Source of the DNA: a virus
DNA: 27,872 nt
Virus record (IMG/VR): IMGVR_UViG_3300002514_000017
Location: 47,247 to 75,118 of that record
Reading direction: 5' to 3' (one strand)
Shown here: positions 24,957-27,872 of the stretch, one piece after another
Position numbering within the stretch: the first letter of the stretch is position 1
How the letters are laid out: each line of letters starts with the position of its first letter
Translations under genes and position numbers: made by a program
The notes under the pieces: generated by a model
Database searches by the model: none
Seen by the model: the letters and a program-made list of their open reading frames with translations, nothing else
What the model was told of the DNA's origin: nothing

Positions 24957-25376
24957 ATGTCTGCATATTGGCAAACTATGAAACTATTATCTACTCATTT
25001 ATGTAAGACGAGCGATATAGGATTTCACGGAAATTTATTTGGAGGTCAATTATTAGCGTGGCTTGACGAGGCAGGAGCTGCTCTCTCTGCAGAATTTGCA
25101 GAGACAGGACGCATAGTCACAAAGCATATCTCTGAGGTGAACTTTCAAAGCCCTGTTAGACCTGGTCAGCTCATTAAAATTTATGGAAAAATTAAAAAGG
25201 TTGGGAATACTTCTTTAACTTTAGAAGTAGAAGCAAGAAGACATAGCATATATAATGGAACTCAAAAACCTGTATGTAGGTGTGAGATGACATTTGTTAG
25301 AATAGACGGAGACGGAGAACCAGTACCAATTCCTCCTCACATCCACAAAAAATTTGAAGATACCAGCGCTGAGTAA
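24957..25376 (+). CDS. Hotdog-fold acyl-CoA thioesterase (YciA-like)
   Basis: The 139-aa protein has the acyl-CoA thioesterase signature HGNLFGGQLLAWLDEAGA (24-41) with the probable catalytic Asp37, then VTKHISEVNFQSPVRPGQLI and a basic strand KKVGNTSLTLEVEARRH. The family hydrolyses acyl-CoA to free acid and CoA; chain-length preference cannot be read here. ATG 24957 is chosen because AGGA precedes it and the protein then matches the family start. It begins 8 nt after the endolysin stop. It may redirect host fatty-acid or CoA pools during infection (inference). Confidence 0.88.
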   Translation: MSAYWQTMKLLSTHLCKTSDIGFHGNLFGGQLLAWLDEAGAALSAEFAETGRIVTKHISEVNFQSPVRPGQLIKIYGKIKKVGNTSLTLEVEARRHSIYNGTQKPVCRCEMTFVRIDGDGEPVPIPPHIHKKFEDTSAE

Positions 25377-25442
25377 TTTAATTTAACTTATTTTTTAAAA
25401 TTTGATACAAAATAAGCATGCTTGTTTTTCTTTGTGTAATGA

Positions 25443-25778
25443 ATGCTTAATAGATTCTTCATTTTCATGTTAGGATTTATAGTAGTTTCAAATTTAATAG
25501 ATGCAATTGCAACAGCTGTCTGGGTTAACATGGGGCTAGCAACTGAATTTAATCCTCTCATGGCAGGAATTTTAGACTCAGGTCCGGGAAAATTTATTTT
25601 AATTAAGATGATTTTAATTAATTTATGTGTCTATCTTCTCTGGAGGTTTAAAGATAAAAGTTTATCAAAGTGGCTTGTCACACCAGTTTTTCTTATTTAT
25701 ACTTATATACTTCTTATTCACCTCTATATTTTATCACAGGCCTTAGGTCCGTGGAGACATCTTCATGCATTATCATAG
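25443..25778 (+). CDS. Small membrane protein, DUF5658-like
   Basis: This 111-aa protein has three predicted membrane helices at about 5-28, 50-67 and 77-98. Asn17 and Asp20 in the first helix, EFNPLMAGIL at 35-44, and Lys50/Lys55 at the start of the second helix match the conserved pattern I associate with DUF5658. Its function is unknown. Because it lies near the endolysin gene it could be a holin, but the conserved polar residues inside the first helix argue for a bacterial-type membrane protein. A weak AT-rich leader (25377-25442) contains an imperfect palindrome around AAGCATGCTT (25414-25423). Confidence 0.65.
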   Translation: MLNRFFIFMLGFIVVSNLIDAIATAVWVNMGLATEFNPLMAGILDSGPGKFILIKMILINLCVYLLWRFKDKSLSKWLVTPVFLIYTYILLIHLYILSQALGPWRHLHALS

Positions 25779-25796
25779 ATAAACTAGGCTATAAAA

Positions 25797-25817
25797 TGAT
25801 GATCATCAGTGTATAAT
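25797..25817 (+). promoter_or_regulatory. 12-bp palindrome next to a -10-like TATAAT
   Basis: TGATGATCATCA (25797-25808) is a perfect palindrome followed after 3 nt by TATAAT (25812-25817). No good -35 is seen. A transcript from this -10 would start at about the ATG at 25823, so the mRNA would be leaderless. It could be an operator-promoter pair or chance. Confidence 0.25.
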
Positions 25818-25822
25818 ATTTT

Positions 25823-26242
25823 ATGTGGATACCCCCTAAGTCTCCTTATAATCTTATTCAAGAACATCTTTGGGATGATCCTTGGAAGATTTTTGTTGCA
25901 TGTATATTTTGTAATCTAACCAGAAGGGTAGATGCAGAACCCTATATATGGAAATTTTTTCAACACTATCCTAATGAATATCACGCTGCAAGTGCTAAGA
26001 TAGAGGAATTAAAAAATATGATCAAACCTCTAGGTCTATCAGAAAGACGATCTAAGGCCCTTATTAATATGTCTGATGATTATATCAAGAAGGACTGGCG
26101 GAGTTCACCAGATGTTCTCTATGGGATTGGTAAGTATGGCTCAGATGCTTATCAGATATTCTGTGAAGGAAAGTGGAGAGAAGTAGAGCCAGCAGATCAT
26201 GCTTTAAATGATTATCACAAATGGCTCGAGGAGCGAAAATGA
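25823..26242 (+). CDS. MBD4-like HhH-GPD DNA glycosylase
   Basis: The 139-aa protein is collinear with the catalytic domain of eukaryotic MBD4. It opens with PPKSPYNLIQEHLWDDPWKI then FVACIFCNLTRRVDAEPYIW, followed by KPLGLSERRSKAL, the helix-hairpin-helix GIGKYGSDAYQIF, and VEPADHALNDYHKWLEE carrying the catalytic Asp125. MBD4 removes T or U opposite G and some 5-substituted pyrimidines, so the phage enzyme may repair deamination or act on modified bases. There are no Fe-S cysteines of the MutY/EndoIII kind. The ATG lacks a Shine-Dalgarno sequence. The stop overlaps the next start (ATGA), so the methyltransferase is coupled. Substrate is inferred from similarity only. Confidence 0.85.
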   Translation: MWIPPKSPYNLIQEHLWDDPWKIFVACIFCNLTRRVDAEPYIWKFFQHYPNEYHAASAKIEELKNMIKPLGLSERRSKALINMSDDYIKKDWRSSPDVLYGIGKYGSDAYQIFCEGKWREVEPADHALNDYHKWLEERK

Positions 26243-27045
26243 ATAGAGAAGAAGAGAAAGAACTATTTTTAAATTTAAGAGACGAAGAGAAAGAACTATA
26301 TAATGATTTTTTCTTCAAGGCCAGTGATGACTTCACAATGTGGCGAGACGGAGAAAAAACATATAGCAAGGATGAATCAAAATTAGGACGTGACTGGATT
26401 TATATCTATCAGGATAAAAAAGCATTTGAAGTCTTAACGTATCTCAGAAAATCAGCTGAGCAAGAATTGAAAATACTTGATGTAGGAAGTAAATTCTATG
26501 CTGCTCTATTTTTTTCTGCTATTGGAAGAACCATGTATCTGGAACCTAGAATGGAGGATATATTCGGTGGTCAGTGGCCCTTCTTCTCGCAGCTAAATAT
26601 GGGATTTATTAAAGGAGAGGCTCAGGACATAGCAGCACCCGATAAATCTTTTAATGTAGTAACATGCCTTCACGCAATGGAACATTTTGGACTTGGAAGG
26701 TATGGAGATACAATAGACTATTATGGTGATCAAAAAGGATTAAGAGAATTTAACAGAGTCCTAGACGATAATGGACATCTCATTCTTTCTGTACCTGTAA
26801 ATGAAAATGCTCGGATAGATTTTAATGAACAGAGAGTATATAACCCTGATATGGTTGATGAGATGCTAGATAACGCTGGGTTTAAGGTGTTATCTAGAAT
26901 CTATATCGTATCGCTAGGACTTCTGCGGGGTCATGATGGTGAAATTTTTGAGCCGACATCAAATGATAGAAAAATTTTACGATGTGTCAAGGAAGATCAT
27001 CAGGCCGCATATATGACGTTATCAACTAAAATAAGAAACTTCTAA
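26239..27045 (+). CDS. SAM-dependent methyltransferase, DUF268-like
   Basis: The 268-aa protein has motif I ELKILDVGSKF, the acidic strand end YLEPRMEDIF, and VVTCLHAMEHFGLGRYGDTI followed by KGLREFNRVLDDNGHLILSV. The EHxGLGRYGD segment and the later IDFNEQRVYN match DUF268 proteins, a branch of class I methyltransferases often found near polysaccharide genes. ATG 26239 is chosen because GAGGAG lies 5 nt before it; an in-frame ATG at 26221 is upstream but less well placed. It overlaps the glycosylase stop by 4 nt. The substrate could be a sugar, lipid or nucleic acid and cannot be decided. The stop codon sits in the loop of a hairpin. Confidence 0.75.
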   Translation: MNREEEKELFLNLRDEEKELYNDFFFKASDDFTMWRDGEKTYSKDESKLGRDWIYIYQDKKAFEVLTYLRKSAEQELKILDVGSKFYAALFFSAIGRTMYLEPRMEDIFGGQWPFFSQLNMGFIKGEAQDIAAPDKSFNVVTCLHAMEHFGLGRYGDTIDYYGDQKGLREFNRVLDDNGHLILSVPVNENARIDFNEQRVYNPDMVDEMLDNAGFKVLSRIYIVSLGLLRGHDGEIFEPTSNDRKILRCVKEDHQAAYMTLSTKIRNF

Positions 27046-27054
27046 GAAGTTTCT
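27034..27054 (+). repeat. 9-bp inverted repeat with the methyltransferase stop codon in its loop
   Basis: AGAAACTTC (27034-27042) and GAAGTTTCT (27046-27054) are perfect complements separated by TAA, the stop codon. It lies directly before the terminator hairpin and may protect the mRNA end or add to termination. Confidence 0.5.
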
Positions 27055-27055
27055 G

Positions 27056-27091
27056 GCGGGTCCTGCAAGAGCAGGACCCGCTTTTTATTTT
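27056..27091 (+). terminator. Strong rho-independent terminator
   Basis: An 11-bp perfect GC-rich stem, GCGGGTCCTGC (27056-27066) and GCAGGACCCGC (27071-27081), with a 4-nt loop, is followed by TTTTTATTTT. It ends the transcript of the glycosylase-methyltransferase pair. Confidence 0.93.
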
Positions 27092-27104
27092 GGCATCTCT
27101 TGTT

Positions 27105-27133
27105 TTTACACATCACGATTTTGTATTTATTAT
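27105..27133 (+). promoter_or_regulatory. Sigma70-like promoter after the terminator
   Basis: TTTACA (27105-27110) and TATTAT (27128-27133) are exactly 17 nt apart, each one mismatch from consensus, 24 nt before the next start and just after a terminator. GGAG at 27142-27145 is the likely ribosome site. Confidence 0.6.
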
Positions 27134-27157
27134 ATGTGTGTGGAGAAATAGAAAAAT

Positions 27158-27529
27158 ATGAACATCAATAATACACTAATAGAAGACCTTACCCAGCTAC
27201 GTGACAGTTGTAGTCAATTTTTATCCTCTAAGGATAGAGATCAGGCATACAGTGTAATATACGATAATGTAAAACAGTTAGGCACACAGGAAGTAATAAG
27301 GACAAAAGAAGAAGATGAAAATATTTCAGAGCATGTGGCATCATTTGTAAATAAGCTTCTTTCAATGATTAATAATATTAAAAAGATGGAAGATTTTTCT
27401 ATGCAGAAGGCTATTGCTAAGATAGAGCTAGCTGATGAAATAATCAGTAAGGCTTCACTAGAGATAGAAAGACGGCAGCTAGAAAATCAGCTAGATGATG
27501 AAGAAGATCCACAACAATTAGATGAATAG
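27158..27529 (+). CDS. Unknown acidic coiled-coil protein
   Basis: This 123-aa protein of unrecognised family is almost wholly helical, rich in Glu, Asp, Lys, Ile and Leu, with one Cys (SCSQFLSSKDRDQA). Its C-terminal tail (RRQLENQLDDEEDPQQLDE) is strongly acidic. It has its own promoter and ribosome site (GGAGAAATAG upstream). No homologous family or function can be assigned. Confidence 0.7.
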   Translation: MNINNTLIEDLTQLRDSCSQFLSSKDRDQAYSVIYDNVKQLGTQEVIRTKEEDENISEHVASFVNKLLSMINNIKKMEDFSMQKAIAKIELADEIISKASLEIERRQLENQLDDEEDPQQLDE

Positions 27530-27640
27530 TAGCTGACTCTTTTGATAGATATTAAAAGATGGCAATCAATCTGATAAAATCTGTTTATTCAGCTAGCATA
27601 CACATCGCTGATTCTTTTACAGGTTATCTATTATGGGACA

Positions 27641-27872
27641 ATGGATGAGATCTTCGAGTTTCTAACACTTAGGCAGACAGGTAAGATTGATAGAAATATT
27701 CCAGCTGTCCTATTTGGTAAGGACTTCTGGGATGATGTTATTGACTTCGAGGCGCTAAAGGATTGGGGAGCCATTGGTGAGAACGACGATGATATGTTCC
27801 TGATAACGAACTCAGTGGACGAGGCCCTGGAACACCTCTCACAGAAGATGGAAGTCGCGCCAGTAGAATATT
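27641..27872 (+). CDS. LOG-family (lysine decarboxylase-like) protein, C-terminal part; N-terminus missing, runs off window
   Basis: From ATG 27641 the frame reads MDEIFEFLTLRQTGKI, then NIPAVLFGKDFWDDVIDFEA, then DDDMFLITNSVDEALEHLSQ, which is the C-terminal third of LOG-family proteins (nucleoside-monophosphate phosphoribohydrolases; LOG enzymes in plants release cytokinins). The preceding in-frame codons give YYGTMDE, so the PGGxGTxxE catalytic motif is cut after its PGG and no Rossmann N-terminal half lies upstream: the frame is closed at 27575 (TAA). The gene is therefore truncated or broken, although no stop occurs over 77 codons to the window end. Base use becomes richer in GC from about 27740. 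It may be a remnant, a host-derived fragment, or a short functional derivative. Confidence 0.65.
   Translation, partial: MDEIFEFLTLRQTGKIDRNIPAVLFGKDFWDDVIDFEALKDWGAIGENDDDMFLITNSVDEALEHLSQKMEVAPVEY

Noticed and set aside
25401-25435. AAGCATGCTT palindrome with nearby T-run as a terminator after the thioesterase
   Set aside because: The stem is AT-rich and the T-run is part of the stem itself; too weak to call.
27559-27648. 29-codon frame starting MAINLIKSVYSASIH before the LOG fragment
   Set aside because: Too short, no convincing ribosome site and no recognised similarity. It overlaps the LOG start out of frame and may be chance.
27158-27872. Group I intron or homing element splitting the LOG gene
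   Set aside because: No endonuclease gene, intron core or upstream exon is visible in the window; simple truncation explains the data.
1-27872. tRNA genes, CRISPR arrays, insertion sequences, integrase
   Set aside because: Genes leave gaps of at most about 115 nt, none of which shows a tRNA cloverleaf. No regularly spaced repeats, terminal inverted repeats or transposase/integrase motifs were seen.

Overview
The window looks like part of a lytic, contractile-tailed (myovirus-like) bacteriophage genome. All 27 protein-coding segments are on the + strand, packed with short gaps or 1-20 nt overlaps. Baseplate and tail genes are followed by a phage replication core and then host-like metabolic genes. 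I found no tRNA, rRNA, transposon, integrase or CRISPR array. The host cannot be named. The proteobacterial-type IscU and IscA, a GapR-like protein and an amidase endolysin suggest a Gram-negative, possibly alphaproteobacterial, host. The gene set (class II ribonucleotide reductase, ClpP, Fe-S assembly, thioesterase) resembles aquatic phages.

Region 1 (1-10764) holds tail and baseplate morphogenesis. It contains a 5'-truncated T4 gp26-like protein with an apparent frameshifted extension, a likely tape-measure protein, a small acidic protein, two very large baseplate/virion proteins (1223 and 1092 aa) and, between them, a small gp53/LysM-like wedge protein.

Region 2 (10816-19872) is mainly replication and recombination: an exonuclease-less family A DNA polymerase, an HD-domain protein, a gp32-like single-strand binding protein, RecA, a 5'-3' exonuclease and a DnaB-type helicase. 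Between the HD gene and the SSB lies a 541-aa unknown protein. Its 3' end carries an in-frame A AAA AAG slippery heptamer and a downstream two-tier hairpin. A -1 frameshift there would add an SGNH hydrolase domain whose catalytic GDS serine has no other upstream start codon. This is the strongest unusual signal in the window.

Region 3 (19908-27872) is a nucleotide-metabolism and host-takeover block: class II ribonucleotide reductase, IscU, an A-type Fe-S carrier, a ClpP-like protease, a GapR/DUF2312-like protein, an amidase endolysin, a hotdog thioesterase, a small membrane protein, an MBD4-like DNA glycosylase, a DUF268-like methyltransferase, an unknown coiled-coil protein and the C-terminal part of a LOG-family protein. 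The A-type carrier gene has a GC-rich, host-like 3' half, which suggests recent recombination.

The left part of the window looks visibly richer in GC than the right. Two strong hairpin terminators (16241 and 27056) and several sigma70-like promoters divide the right part into transcription units.
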